From contig NZ_KB899278.1 in NCBI RefSeq assembly GCF_000378145.1, positions 62,001 to 126,000 of the forward strand: DNA of 64,000 nucleotides, read 5' to 3'. The DNA comes from Saccharibacillus kuerlensis DSM 22868. GTDB lineage: Bacteria > Bacillota > Bacilli > Paenibacillales > Paenibacillaceae. How positions within the stretch are numbered: the first letter of the stretch is position 1; every line of letters starts with the position of its first letter. The translations under genes were made by a program, and so were the position numbers. The notes beneath the pieces were generated by a model. That model ran no database searches and was not told the DNA's origin. It saw only the letters and a list, made by a program, of their open reading frames with translations. Below, piece after piece: positions 51,186 through 60,730 of this stretch.

Positions 51186-52070
51186 TCAAATATTGACTTT
51201 TGGCATTTTGACCGCATTTTTGCTTTTGCGATATTGGTAAGCTGTTGCCTGGTAGGCGGCTTTGAACACTCGATTATACGACTTTTCATTCGGGAATCCA
51301 TGATTTAGGGCAATTTGCAGCGTAGAAAGATCGGTATTCATCAATTCCGGCAGCGACTTTTCCAAGCGAACCGCATTAATGTACTGAAACACAGTCATTC
51401 CCGTATATTTTGTGAAAAAGCGTGAAAAATATTCTGGCGATAGGTTAAATTGACCCGCTAGATAATCCAAGGATAAGTTCTGTCTATAATGCTGCTTGAT
51501 AAAATCCGTGAATTTTTCCAGTCGATCGGTATGTTTCCTGAATTCGATACTGCTGCTGTTCTTTTTCTTCGACTGAAAATGCCGCAGCAGGACATAAGCC
51601 AACTCGTAAGTCAGACCTGTTATCTTAATAGAAGCCAGTTCATCTTTTTCTAGATCGAGATAAGCGGCAATGAGAGCGTTCAGCACTTTGCGAAGCGCGT
51701 TGAACGATTTCTTACTTCGGCAGGTCTGTTCACCGATTGAGATGCAGTCGAATTCTACTCGGGGAATATCCGAAAACACGGCCTTCAAAAAGTCATTGGG
51801 AATCAAAAAAGTTACGACTTTTCGATTAGGCATCCTGTTGACGGAAAAAGAGTGAATCGCATTCGAATTGATGACTAGAATATCGCCTTCTCCCACCTCG
51901 TATTCTCTTCCATCCACATACACGCGATCAACTTTTCCTGAAAGCACGTAGCAGATTTCGAGACTGTCATGCCAATGTTCTGCAATAAAATGCCTGCTGC
52001 TTGAACTGTGAACGATCATCTTCAGCGGCAAATTTTGTAGAGGCTTGACTAATTCATATCGATATTCCAT
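51186..52070 (-). CDS. AraC-family regulator with cupin sensor
   Basis: 294-residue transcriptional regulator. The N-terminal half is a cupin-like sugar-sensing domain (SSRHFIAEHWHDSLEICYVLSG, YEVGEGDILVINSNAIHSF); the C-terminal 100 residues hold two helix-turn-helix units: LSLDYLAGQFNLSPEYFSRF and LSTLQIALNHGFPNEKSYNR. Ligand is probably a carbohydrate. GGAGGCG is 5 nt before ATG. It is 131 nt upstream of the secreted hydrolase gene on the same strand, a plausible target. Confidence 0.88.
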   Translation of the reverse strand: MEYRYELVKPLQNLPLKMIVHSSSSRHFIAEHWHDSLEICYVLSGKVDRVYVDGREYEVGEGDILVINSNAIHSFSVNRMPNRKVVTFLIPNDFLKAVFSDIPRVEFDCISIGEQTCRSKKSFNALRKVLNALIAAYLDLEKDELASIKITGLTYELAYVLLRHFQSKKKNSSSIEFRKHTDRLEKFTDFIKQHYRQNLSLDYLAGQFNLSPEYFSRFFTKYTGMTVFQYINAVRLEKSLPELMNTDLSTLQIALNHGFPNEKSYNRVFKAAYQATAYQYRKSKNAVKMPKVNI

Positions 52071-52424
52071 TTCTGCGCCTCCATTCTGCTTTTCTTTCCT
52101 TACTTGTGGTTATCAGAAATTCGGTTATCTCATTCACCAATCAAGCATGGATTCTATGTTCTATTCAACCATATAAAAACGGCTTAATCACCTGTCTAAA
52201 AATTCAACTTTTTCGCCTTGATGCATAAAAAGTATAGAAAAGAAGTCTTTTTTGTGCGGCGGCTATACTTTAATCCGGCTTTCTTTGATGATCTATTGGA
52301 TCTGCCGTTTGAATGGGTTTACAACCTTTTCGTCGTCGAATATAAACCAAGTTAACTATAAAAATGAACGTTTTTCCTCCCTCGTTTGTTTTATAAGCGA
52401 ATCTACCAGAAAGGGGGCGCACAA
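52071..52424. other. Divergent intergenic region, AraC gene / sigma factor gene
   Basis: AT-rich, about 350 bases. TATACT occurs near 52265 and an AACCTTTTCG..CGTC cluster near 52322-52340, but no -35/-10 pair with good spacing and no RNA fold stands out. Confidence 0.4.
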
Positions 52425-52958
52425 GTGACGAACAAAGAATTGTTCGAGACCTATCGGTCGGATGTATACCGGACCTGTTATTACATGCTAGGTCAAGCCG
52501 CGGATGCCGAGGATGTCTGCCAGGACGTATTCATGACCGCTTTTCGCAGCGAGTGGGAGAAGATTGACAACATCAGGTCTTGGATTCTGCGGATCGCAGT
52601 CAACCAATGCTTGAATCTGCTTAGACGCCGAACCAGTCTTCGTTCCAAGCTCACGAACAATCCCCGGCTGTTTACCGGGACGCCGGAGAAAACGCCGGAT
52701 GTTGCGGTTGAAGACCGGGAAGCGGCTGCAGAATGGGCTGGCTATATGAGCCGACTGCCGGTTAAGATCCGCACCGTCATCTCGCTTCGGTATCTGCACG
52801 ATCTGAGCACGGCCGAGATTGCCGAAGTGCTTAAGATCCCGGCAGGAACCGTTAAGTCCCGGCAGTACAAAGGACTTAAATTGCTGAAGCAGATGCTCGA
52901 AAAGCAGGGAAAACTTGAAGTCACCAAAGGAGGAGCTTATGAATATCAAATCCGTTAA
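52425..52958 (+). CDS. ECF RNA polymerase sigma factor
   Basis: 177-residue extracytoplasmic-function sigma factor. Region 2 (YRSDVYRTCYYMLGQAADAE, DVCQDVFMTAFRSEWEKIDN, WILRIAVNQCLNLLRRR) and region 4 (PVKIRTVISLRYLHDLSTAE, IAEVLKIPAGTVKSRQYKGL) are complete. Start is GTG at 52425 with AAAGGGGG 7 nt upstream; 13 earlier codons are excluded. Its end overlaps the anti-sigma gene by 20 nt, so the pair is co-transcribed and translationally coupled. Confidence 0.92.
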   Translation: MTNKELFETYRSDVYRTCYYMLGQAADAEDVCQDVFMTAFRSEWEKIDNIRSWILRIAVNQCLNLLRRRTSLRSKLTNNPRLFTGTPEKTPDVAVEDREAAAEWAGYMSRLPVKIRTVISLRYLHDLSTAEIAEVLKIPAGTVKSRQYKGLKLLKQMLEKQGKLEVTKGGAYEYQIR

Positions 52959-54630
52959 CGACAAAAAACAAGACGTGCAGGCTATGGAACCTCTGGTACG
53001 CAGTAAAATGAGCAAAGGCACCGCCATAGCGGAACCCGATTATGACGCCATGTGGATGAGAATGGAGCTGGAGTGGGAGCGCAGCAGTGAAGCGGCCTCG
53101 GCACAGGGTTCGACCAGACGCGCTCCGATGCAAATGCGAGTCCGCAAAGTTGCCTTGGCGACGGTACTTGGTGCCGCACTGGCGGCCGTACCGGCTTACG
53201 CCGCTTTCCAATACGACTGGAGCGATATCCTGACCGACCGCGAAGGTATTCAGACGGCACTGGCGCAGGGACTCGGCCAGAAGATCGAACAATCAGTGAA
53301 GCATGACGGCGTTACGCTGACGCTGCATACCGCCTTTACTCATGAGGACCGAACCTTGATTCTGTACAGTCTTGACCCGGACAGTGAAAAAGGAACGTCT
53401 TTCGACTTCTCTCGCCTTGCCATCACGGATAGCAGCGGACAGCGGCACGAAGTCTCCAATATAATGCAGCTTCCAAACGAAGATGGTGTTGTTCAAGGTT
53501 ATTTCGAGACGGATTGGTCGCCTGAAGCTTCATCCGAAGCTGTGCAATTCAGTGCGGAAGAACTCGGTTTTTACGAAAACAGAGAAATCCCACTTGAATT
53601 CAATGTCGGCAGCCCACACCCGCAAATGACCGACATTGGCAGAGACGGAGTCCAAGCCATACAAATCCAAGCCCTCGATGGGGGAGACGGCCGTACTCTT
53701 CTTCGCACTACAATCATACCGGAATCGGGTGAGTCGGAAAATCAAGCTTTTCCTAGCCTACTCGTTTACGATCAAAGCGGAAAACAGATTCAATGGTTAC
53801 ATCATAAAAGTGGCATGCCGGGAGAAGGAAATGCGACTTTGAACGACAGCTATTACGATACGACTTCTCTGCTCCAGCAGGGTGTCTCCTTCAAGCTGGC
53901 GTATAATCGAATAACAGAACGCAGTGACAGCAGTTGGGACTTCCCGCTTATCTTGGACAAGTCGCAGGTTGAACATGCCACCGCGAAGCAGAAGCTGAAT
54001 GTCACGATCGGAGAAGGCGACGAGCCATTGAAGATCGATAACCTGACGATCAGTCCGTCGCAGATTCGTCTCGGCCTGCGAGACGGCAGCGCCTCCTCCT
54101 CTTTTGCCGAATATAAATTGGTCGTAGACGGCAGGGAACTGGATCAGCCTCTCTACCTGAAAGCGCCGCAGAACTCAGAGAGTGCACTGGTGTTAGAACG
54201 TCCCGCCGATCTTACTCTCTCTGCCGACTCGAAGATCGAGCTGCAGGCCCGGCACGCCATCGTTACCCATAAAGGTGATCTGCCCGCTCCTGTCATGCTG
54301 ACAAATATTAGCGAGAACAAACAGACGATTCTTTCGCAGGTAGGCGGTTATCCGGTCAGTTGGACGTATTACCGACAAAATGGCGATCTGTACGTGCAAA
54401 CGAGCAGCAGTAGTTCGAACTTCGGCGGAATCGGCCAGACCCATATCGGAACAGGGCGAGATAGACTCTTAACCGAGCCGATTCGGGATTACCTGAACAG
54501 TATGATCACCAACCGAACTACCGAAATCTATCCCGACTATACTGGCGATACGGCGGAAATGCATATTTTCTCCTACACTGAGCATATGCCAAGCAAAGAA
54601 GTACAGGTTCAGCTGTATCCGGCGAAGTAA
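52939..54630 (+). CDS. Membrane anti-sigma factor, DUF4179 type
   Basis: 563-residue single-pass membrane protein. A short cytoplasmic part (about 1-70, with PDYDAMWMRMELEWE) would hold the sigma factor; one membrane segment follows (about 75-95, VALATVLGAALAAVPAYAAF); then a large outer domain beginning YDWSDILTDREGIQTAL, as in DUF4179 proteins, and further beta domains with KLNVTIGEGDEPLKIDNLTI. ATG 52939 has AAAGGAGG 5 nt upstream inside the sigma gene. Sets sigma activity in response to an envelope signal not identifiable here. Confidence 0.85.
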   Translation: MNIKSVNDKKQDVQAMEPLVRSKMSKGTAIAEPDYDAMWMRMELEWERSSEAASAQGSTRRAPMQMRVRKVALATVLGAALAAVPAYAAFQYDWSDILTDREGIQTALAQGLGQKIEQSVKHDGVTLTLHTAFTHEDRTLILYSLDPDSEKGTSFDFSRLAITDSSGQRHEVSNIMQLPNEDGVVQGYFETDWSPEASSEAVQFSAEELGFYENREIPLEFNVGSPHPQMTDIGRDGVQAIQIQALDGGDGRTLLRTTIIPESGESENQAFPSLLVYDQSGKQIQWLHHKSGMPGEGNATLNDSYYDTTSLLQQGVSFKLAYNRITERSDSSWDFPLILDKSQVEHATAKQKLNVTIGEGDEPLKIDNLTISPSQIRLGLRDGSASSSFAEYKLVVDGRELDQPLYLKAPQNSESALVLERPADLTLSADSKIELQARHAIVTHKGDLPAPVMLTNISENKQTILSQVGGYPVSWTYYRQNGDLYVQTSSSSSNFGGIGQTHIGTGRDRLLTEPIRDYLNSMITNRTTEIYPDYTGDTAEMHIFSYTEHMPSKEVQVQLYPAK

Positions 54631-54728
54631 TCGCCATCTTTTCGAACGCAGCGATCGCATTTATCATTAAAGGCTGTGACACTCCAATCTATCCCTCCAA
54701 AATCGAATGCCGAATAACAAAGAATAAC

Positions 54729-54767
54729 AAAAACGCCGGCTTCCCTTTCGGGACAGCCGGCATTTTG
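54729..54767. terminator. Terminator of the sigma/anti-sigma operon
   Basis: AACGCCGGCT and AGCCGGCATT with an inner CC/GG pair, then TTTTG. Confidence 0.75.
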
Positions 54768-54793
54768 TCTGGATTTTATTCAAATCGTGAACC

Positions 54794-54861
54794 TATTCAA
54801 CTCGTAACTCCATTCAGTTCGTAATCCCATTCAGTTCGTAATCCCATTCAGTTCATAAACC
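54794..54861. repeat. 17-bp tandem repeat across a gene end
   Basis: Four consecutive 17-bp units on the plus strand: 54794-54810 (diverged), 54811-54827 and 54828-54844 (both CATTCAGTTCGTAATCC), 54845-54861 (CATTCAGTTCATAAACC). They span the last codons and TGA stop of the minus-strand gene at 54831. Confidence 0.85.
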
Positions 54862-55994
54862 CATTTCTCTTCCCGTCCGAAGTCTGCTCCCGAAGCTATC
54901 CGCTTATACGTAAAAATTAGTCGATCGTCCTTCCGTTCCTCAAAGCGCAGTCTCGACTGAAGCAGCAGAAGCTCTCCCGTATTGCCCGTCACCGCGTCCC
55001 AAGCGCGAACTTCGTCTTCATCCGGCAGTTCTTTATACAGCAGTACAGCTTCTCCCGTCTTCAAATCGATCACCGTCGGCTGCAGCGTATCGAAAGCGCG
55101 TACGAGCAGGTAATCCGTCGTCACAGACTCCACGATGAACGGTCCTTTTTGTCCAGTTAACTCTTCCAGATCGTAGACCGCTGCCGCGCTGCCTCCTGCA
55201 CCCAAGACATCAACGACGTTTCCGTCCGTCAAATAGGTTCGCTGCGCAGACAGATCGCGAGGGCCCATTTCACTGGAAACATACAGACCGGAATAACGAA
55301 AATGGACCTGCCGCTGCACAATACCGTCCTTCACCAAAAATTGATACCGATTATGTACATTCTGCATAGCAGCGCCGTATTCCCGTCCGACCGTAAGCAA
55401 ATAAGCGTCTCCGCCCAGATTCTGCATATCTACTGTTCCCCACTCTAGATCCGAAACGTCCGCACCTATAAGTTTCTTCGGCACGCCGGATTCCAACGCA
55501 TACACCTCTCCTGTGGCAAAAGAAACCCAAGCCGTCCGTCCTCCCGACGAATCCATCCGGTAACGCCCCGGATCTTGCAGCGTAGCGCTTGCCGAAACGT
55601 TATCCCATCCGGCTTTGGTCTTCAATGCGCTCGACAGGGCTCGCAGCGGAATATAAATCTCTCCATCTTCGGCAAAAGCCGAGCTGCTTTTCACTTTCCG
55701 ACCGTCAATCTCCGCTCTCTCGCTTCCAACCTTCATTCGCAGATTCGTATCCGGACGCAGCAGCGTCAGCGTATGCGAGTCCCGATTATAATCGGCAAGA
55801 AATCCGAGCAGCTCCGACGCCGCTTCGAGAGACATATACGCGCGTCCCTCCCGAATTTCCAGTCCACCGCTGTTTACATTCGAGCCGTTTAGAATCAGCG
55901 AAGCCTTTTCCGGCGGGGCCGCATGCGATACGGGAGAGATCAGGAGGCTGCCTGCGAGCAGTCCGGCCGCCCATTTGCTCCATCTATTTTTCAT
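54831..55994 (-). CDS. Secreted stalk-domain protein, 387 aa
   Basis: 387-residue exported protein with signal peptide (cleavage near SHA-APP). Residues about 30-145 form two copper-amine-oxidase-N-like halves: LILNGSNVNSGGLEIREGRA, YMSLEAASELLGFLADYNRD and IYIPLRALSSALKTKAGWDN. The C-terminal 240 residues look like a beta-propeller-like sensor or lipoprotein-type domain (TAWVSFATGEVYALESG, YLLVRAFDTLQPTVIDL). No catalytic motif. The ribosome site before ATG 55994 is GGAGGAAATACTT-like (GGAGG, 8-9 nt). Its 3' end lies in a 17-bp tandem repeat. Confidence 0.75.
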   Translation of the reverse strand: MKNRWSKWAAGLLAGSLLISPVSHAAPPEKASLILNGSNVNSGGLEIREGRAYMSLEAASELLGFLADYNRDSHTLTLLRPDTNLRMKVGSERAEIDGRKVKSSSAFAEDGEIYIPLRALSSALKTKAGWDNVSASATLQDPGRYRMDSSGGRTAWVSFATGEVYALESGVPKKLIGADVSDLEWGTVDMQNLGGDAYLLTVGREYGAAMQNVHNRYQFLVKDGIVQRQVHFRYSGLYVSSEMGPRDLSAQRTYLTDGNVVDVLGAGGSAAAVYDLEELTGQKGPFIVESVTTDYLLVRAFDTLQPTVIDLKTGEAVLLYKELPDEDEVRAWDAVTGNTGELLLLQSRLRFEERKDDRLIFTYKRIASGADFGREEKWVYELNGITN

Positions 55995-56115
55995 ATAAGT
56001 ATTTCCTCCAGTCGGCTGACCCCAAATAGACAGAGGTCTACTCCATTAAGACGTTCGGCGGCGGCAAAAGGTTTCCTAATCGGCCGATCCTTTTTAATAG
56101 CCGTGAACAAAAAGT

Positions 56116-56167
56116 GAAAAGCCCGCCAATCTGCCTCCTTTCCGAGTCGGGGAGGGGCTTTTTCGGT
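56116..56167 (+). terminator. Terminator-like hairpin in the gldA leader
   Basis: AAAAGCCC..GGGCTTTTTC with inner CCTCC/GGAGG, read in the direction of gldA and ending about 48 nt before its start. No plus-strand gene lies upstream, so it may be an attenuator rather than a gene end. Confidence 0.6.
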
Positions 56168-56213
56168 TAATACAGCTAGGATGTGTTTCCAAATCGAAAG
56201 GAGCCAACAACCG

Positions 56214-57320
56214 ATGAGTGAAAAAGTGTTTATCAGTCCAGCCAAGTACGTACAAGGCAAAGATTTGGTCGACAAAGCCGGAGAGTATGTCAAAGTGCTC
56301 GGCAAATCGGCGCTCGTAATCGCGGACAAAATCGTATGGCCAATCGCCGGCGACCGTGTGGTAAAAAGCCTTGAAGAAGCGGGAGTTAAAACGATCAAAG
56401 TCGAATTCCAAGGCGAGGCGTCCCGAGGCGAGATCAAGCGGATTGCCGATTTGGGAGAAGACATCGACCTTGTTGTCGGCGTAGGCGGCGGCAAGACGCT
56501 GGATACGGCCAAGGCAGTCAACGATGTACTCGGTGCCTCGTGCGTAATCGTACCGACGACGGCTTCTACCGATGCACCAACAAGCGCATTGTCGGTTCTG
56601 TATACAGATGAGGGTGCATTTGACGCATACTCGTTTTACAAAAAAAATCCCGATCTTATCCTCGTCGACACCAAGGTCATCGCCGGCGCTCCGCCGCTGT
56701 TCCTGACTTCCGGTATCGCCGATGCCCTCGCGACCTGGGTGGAGTGCCGTGCCGTTATCGAAGCCAGAGCGACGACAATGGCCGGCGGTTTGACGACACT
56801 TGCAGCGGAAGCGATCGCACGCAAATGTGAAGAAACGCTGTTTGATTACGGTCTGCTCGCTTATGAGTCGGTCAAACGCAAAGTCGTAACTCCGGCGCTC
56901 GACGCCGTTATCGAAGCAAATACGCTGCTGAGCGGACTCGGCTTTGAAAGCGGCGGTCTGGCCGGCGCACACGCCATCCACAACGGCTTTACCGTACTGG
57001 AAGGCGATATCCACCATATGACGCACGGCCAGAAAGTCACGTTCGGTACACTGGTACAGCTGGCACTGGAACGCCGCCCACTCCATGAAATTGAACGTTA
57101 TATCGACTTCTATTTGAAGCTTGATCTGCCGGTGACACTTGAGGATCTGCATTTGAAAGACGTTTCGAACGAAGACCTCTACCGCGTTGCCGAAGCCGCG
57201 ACCAAGGAAGGCGAGACCGCGCACAATCTGCCGTTCCCGGTAACAGCCGGCGATGTGCTCGACGCCATTCTGGCAGCGGATCAGTATTCGCTGGCGTATA
57301 AGGCGAAGACCGGACGCTGA
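56214..57320 (+). CDS. gldA: Glycerol dehydrogenase
   Basis: 368-residue NAD-dependent, zinc-binding group III dehydrogenase oxidising glycerol to dihydroxyacetone. NAD site [17 protein letters not shown] and [16 protein letters not shown]; metal ligands Asp in [12 protein letters not shown] and His in [10 protein letters not shown] and HHMTHGQKV. Length and motifs match GldA rather than glycerol-1-phosphate dehydrogenase. Start at ATG 56214, with AAAGGAG 10 nt upstream; the frame extends 11 codons further without support. Single gene with a terminator-like hairpin in its leader. Confidence 0.93.
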   Translation: MSEKVFISPAKYVQGKDLVDKAGEYVKVLGKSALVIADKIVWPIAGDRVVKSLEEAGVKTIKVEFQGEASRGEIKRIADLGEDIDLVVGVGGGKTLDTAKAVNDVLGASCVIVPTTASTDAPTSALSVLYTDEGAFDAYSFYKKNPDLILVDTKVIAGAPPLFLTSGIADALATWVECRAVIEARATTMAGGLTTLAAEAIARKCEETLFDYGLLAYESVKRKVVTPALDAVIEANTLLSGLGFESGGLAGAHAIHNGFTVLEGDIHHMTHGQKVTFGTLVQLALERRPLHEIERYIDFYLKLDLPVTLEDLHLKDVSNEDLYRVAEAATKEGETAHNLPFPVTAGDVLDAILAADQYSLAYKAKTGR

Positions 57321-57362
57321 GTTCTACTGCTTCATTATTCTTAACGTCTATATCGACAATTG

Positions 57363-57404
57363 CAAAAAAGCGGCCGTTCCCTGGAAAGGGCGGCCGCTTT
57401 CTAT
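57363..57404. terminator. Bidirectional terminator, gldA / GGDEF-EAL gene
   Basis: AAAGCGGCCG and CGGCCGCTTT with an inner CCC/GGG pair, between convergent genes. Confidence 0.85.
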
Positions 57405-57428
57405 TTTGATAAGTTTGCTCATCTCGAT

Positions 57429-59762
57429 TCACACTGCGCTTTCTTCCGGTTCAGACCGATTCTTTGCCTGAGAACGTTCATTTAACAGCTGTTCCACACC
57501 GTCAGCGGGAAGCGGTCGGCTGAGGTAATAACCCTGAACTTCGTCGCAGCCGGCTTCGCGAAGAAATTCCAGCTGATTCTCCGTCTCTACTCCCTCGGCC
57601 AGCACTTCCATGTTTAGACTGCGGCCGATCGCAATGATAGCCTGGACCATGCTGCCCCGTTCGGCTTCGGTATCGATACCATCGACGAAAAACCGATCAA
57701 TCTTCAGCAGATGCGGTTCAAATGTGCGCAGGTATTTTAGTGAAGCGTAACCGGTGCCGAAGTCATCGATTGCCAGCTTAATGCCCGACCTGCGCAGCAG
57801 TTGAAGCTGAGCCGACACTTTCTCGACATCACGGATAGCCAGAGACTCGGTTACTTCAATCGTAATGTATTCCGGGTCAACACCGGTTTCACGCAAGGTA
57901 TGCAGGATCTTTTCGACAAATAGTTCGTCCTGGAATTGATAAGGTGACACATTAATGCTCATCCGCAGTGATCCGTAACCCTGTTCTCGCCATTCTACCT
58001 GCTGTCGACAGGCTGTCTTGAAGACCCATTCACCAATCGGGATGATCATTCCAGTCTCTTCAGCGATCGGAATGAACTCGACCGGCGAAATTCCGCCCAG
58101 CACGGGATGATGCCAACGAATGAGCGCCTCTACGCCGATAATGCTGCAGGTTTGAATGTTTTTTTGCAGTTGATAGTGCAGCGATATTTCGCCGCGTCCG
58201 ATTGCACCACGCAGCTCCTGCTCGAGTTCAAGCTTATACGCCAATCGATCACCGAAGCTCGATTCAAAAAACTGGCTTTTCTGATGTCTGTTCTTTTTGG
58301 CTTCATGCATCGCGATATCCGCGTTTCGCATTAGCTCGTCTGCCGTCGTGCCGTCTCGTGGATAGAGGGAAATGCCGATGCTTGCCGATACGTATAACAT
58401 GGTTTCATTCAGCATAACCGGCTTTTTGAACGCTTCCTCGATGGCTGCAATCGTCCGATACGCTTCGACCTCCCCTTCAAGCGGATCGACCAGAACCGTG
58501 AATTCGTCGCTGCCCTGGCGGGCAAGCAGACGGGTGGAAGGAACATATTCGAGCAGACGCTCGGCAACAATCTGAAGCAGCTTGTCTCCAAGCATATGTC
58601 CCATGCTGTCATTAATATGTTTGAAGCGGTCCAAATCGAAAAACAGTAAAGCAAGCTGATGATTTTCCGCTTCCGCTCTCTCTACGGCTTTGCAAAGTTC
58701 GGCATCAAATTTCCTCCGATTGGCAAGCCCGGTAAGCAGATCATGATTGGCTTCATGCTCTTTGACTTCTACCGTATGGCTCAATCGGTGCAGCAGATAG
58801 TCATTTTCGATGAAAGTAAGAATTAGACGAATAATAATGAGCAGCATAGCAAACGCACTGCCAACCACCATTACATTAAATTTCGACAGCTCTTCAAGAA
58901 TAATCGCGAACAGCGCCACCAAGCTGATATAAGGCAGCAGCAGCCGTACCCAGTTCAGCTTCTTCTGCACAGAGGCGGACAGCCGTCTCTCCTTTTTGCT
59001 CTCTACTGTGTACAGCGATTCCATACCGGCAGCTGTCAAACATAATACTGAAGCCGTCCAAGTCACATCGATTGGACTGCCCAGCATATAAGTACCGCTC
59101 AACTGCATATACAGATAAACCGAATCTCCAAATGTCAGCAGAAGCGTACCGGCAAGAAGACCCATATGGGTTCGACTGCTGCCGAGCGACTGGTTGGCGA
59201 ACAGCAGAAGACTGAAGAGGAACAAATTGCCCAGATCGATAATGGGATAGCTGAGATTGACAAATGCCGGCAGCCAACTGCTGACCAGCATCGAAGATTC
59301 CAACATGGGTGCAATAAGCAGACTCCAGCTGCAGACGCCTATAGTTGACATAAAGATTGCAGCGTCCAGAAAATACTGCATCAAACGCATGCCTTTAAGA
59401 CGCTGATAAACGACAACAAGCAGCGCCATGAACAAAAAACAACCTTCGGCAATCCAAAATAAATCGGCAATGCTCGGCGAAGGCAGAACAATACGATCGG
59501 ACAGTGTATCGGCAAACAAGGTCAAAAGAGAAAGCAAATAACATAAGCCGCTGGCAGCATTAAGCAGCCAGAACAGGCGATTGTTCCGTTCAGAGCGTGC
59601 TGTTACGTACAGCAGCAGCAGCGTACAAGCCAATATTGGCAGTATATTCAGATGCCCGATCCATGTAAGCGCGGTCTCATTTCCTTGATATATGTGAGAT
59701 AGAATGAAGAATAGGATGAGATAACCCGCAGAGATTCCATAAAAGATTTTTTTCTGTTTCAT
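57429..59762 (-). CDS. Membrane GGDEF-EAL cyclic-di-GMP protein
   Basis: 777-residue protein with about nine N-terminal membrane segments (1-325), a GGDEF domain (about 345-500: HDLLTGLANRRKFDAEL, FFDLDRFKHINDSMGH) whose signature is GSDEF, and an EAL domain (about 515-765: GVEALIRWHHP, INVSPYQFQ, TIEVTES, LAIDDFGTGYASL, KIDRFF, LAEGVE, VQGYYLSRPL). All EAL catalytic residues seem present, so phosphodiesterase activity is likely; cyclase activity with Ser in the first motif is uncertain, and no RxxD site precedes it. CCGGAGG is 8 nt before ATG. Single gene. Confidence 0.9.
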   Translation of the reverse strand: MKQKKIFYGISAGYLILFFILSHIYQGNETALTWIGHLNILPILACTLLLLYVTARSERNNRLFWLLNAASGLCYLLSLLTLFADTLSDRIVLPSPSIADLFWIAEGCFLFMALLVVVYQRLKGMRLMQYFLDAAIFMSTIGVCSWSLLIAPMLESSMLVSSWLPAFVNLSYPIIDLGNLFLFSLLLFANQSLGSSRTHMGLLAGTLLLTFGDSVYLYMQLSGTYMLGSPIDVTWTASVLCLTAAGMESLYTVESKKERRLSASVQKKLNWVRLLLPYISLVALFAIILEELSKFNVMVVGSAFAMLLIIIRLILTFIENDYLLHRLSHTVEVKEHEANHDLLTGLANRRKFDAELCKAVERAEAENHQLALLFFDLDRFKHINDSMGHMLGDKLLQIVAERLLEYVPSTRLLARQGSDEFTVLVDPLEGEVEAYRTIAAIEEAFKKPVMLNETMLYVSASIGISLYPRDGTTADELMRNADIAMHEAKKNRHQKSQFFESSFGDRLAYKLELEQELRGAIGRGEISLHYQLQKNIQTCSIIGVEALIRWHHPVLGGISPVEFIPIAEETGMIIPIGEWVFKTACRQQVEWREQGYGSLRMSINVSPYQFQDELFVEKILHTLRETGVDPEYITIEVTESLAIRDVEKVSAQLQLLRRSGIKLAIDDFGTGYASLKYLRTFEPHLLKIDRFFVDGIDTEAERGSMVQAIIAIGRSLNMEVLAEGVETENQLEFLREAGCDEVQGYYLSRPLPADGVEQLLNERSQAKNRSEPEESAV

Positions 59763-59934
59763 TTCCGCGGCCTCCGGACGATGATAAGGATAGTCCTTAT
59801 ATCGGTCTTTGCCTTGCTTTTACTTAGATGTTTTTACTTTTTATTACATTTAGGACCTTGGTAGGATTGTTCTCCTCCTTTAGCAGGCCGTATCAACTGC
59901 GTTGTTTCCACGCCGAAATCAGCTTTTGACAACA

Positions 59935-59968
59935 GAAAAAACCGAAACGCATGCGTTCCGGTTTTTTC
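59935..59968 (-). terminator. Terminator of the YflT-type gene
   Basis: AAAAAACCGAAACG and CGTTCCGGTTTTTT around CATG. Confidence 0.88.
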
Positions 59969-60010
59969 CCTTTATATATGCCGCTATGGCTCGGGCTTTT
60001 TCGCTGGACG

Positions 60011-60505
60011 TTAATCGCTTGTGTTCGCGGTCATACCCAGGATGCTGCGAATCATTCCCATATCGCCGGCCGTTTCTTCCAGCATCAACAGAATCGATCC
60101 TCCCTGAATAGCTTCATCATATCTTTTCGCTTCTTCGCTGCTGAAGCCGAAGTTCGTAAAGTCATCTTTCCAACCGTTGCCACCGTAGTACGTATCCGAT
60201 CCGATAAATTTGTGCGCAAGCGGGCCTGCTGCCACATATGGACCGACGTTCGTAAACTCGCTTGGGCTTTCCGATTCGCTAAACGTATCGCGAATACTGT
60301 TCAGGAATCCTTTAGACTCTTCCGGTTGAGTATTCGCCTCCGGCGATTTGATATTTGTATCTTCACTGATTTCCTCGATATGCTGCGGATCACGGCCGAT
60401 GATCGTAATCTGGTCGCTGCCGACGCCTTGTGCTTTGAGCTGTTGAACGGCTTCCAATGCCCCTTGCTCGGTAGGGAACACGCCGATGATCGTTCGATTT
60501 GTCAT
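60011..60505 (-). CDS. General stress protein 17M-like (YflT family)
   Basis: 164-residue cytoplasmic protein with the YflT/heat-induced stress domain at the N-terminus (IIGVFPTEQGALEAVQQLKA, VGSDQITIIGRDP) and, after a polar linker, a second region GFSSEEAKRYDEAIQGGSIL with LMLEETAGDM that is found in related stress proteins. Expected to be part of the sigma-B-type general stress response; no molecular activity is known. AGGAGG is 8 nt before ATG. Single gene with terminator. Confidence 0.8.
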   Translation of the reverse strand: MTNRTIIGVFPTEQGALEAVQQLKAQGVGSDQITIIGRDPQHIEEISEDTNIKSPEANTQPEESKGFLNSIRDTFSESESPSEFTNVGPYVAAGPLAHKFIGSDTYYGGNGWKDDFTNFGFSSEEAKRYDEAIQGGSILLMLEETAGDMGMIRSILGMTANTSD

Positions 60506-60619
60506 AATGACTTCCTCCTGTCTAATCTGTTCATGGTGGAGCGTATCCCGCTACCATCCCTTCCTTCTATTAACCTTTTCCGATCCTTTCTAACCGAATA
60601 ACCATTGGGAAGGGATGCC

Positions 60620-60649
60620 TTGGATTTTTGCGGATGGCTTCGTTATAAT
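60620..60649 (+). promoter_or_regulatory. Promoter of the GNAT gene
   Basis: TTGGAT at 60620, 18-bp spacer, TATAAT at 60644, about 80 nt before the start codon. Confidence 0.6.
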
Positions 60650-60730
60650 GAGGTTTCGAGCCGCGGAATTGTCCGCGTCGACGGATCAAGGCGCAAACTG
60701 ATATGTGCCGCAACAGGAGGGCTTTTCTTA

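Noticed and set aside
57429-59762. GSDEF in the GGDEF-EAL protein as proof of a dead cyclase
   Set aside because: Ser for the first-position Gly neighbour is not sufficient to judge activity from sequence alone.
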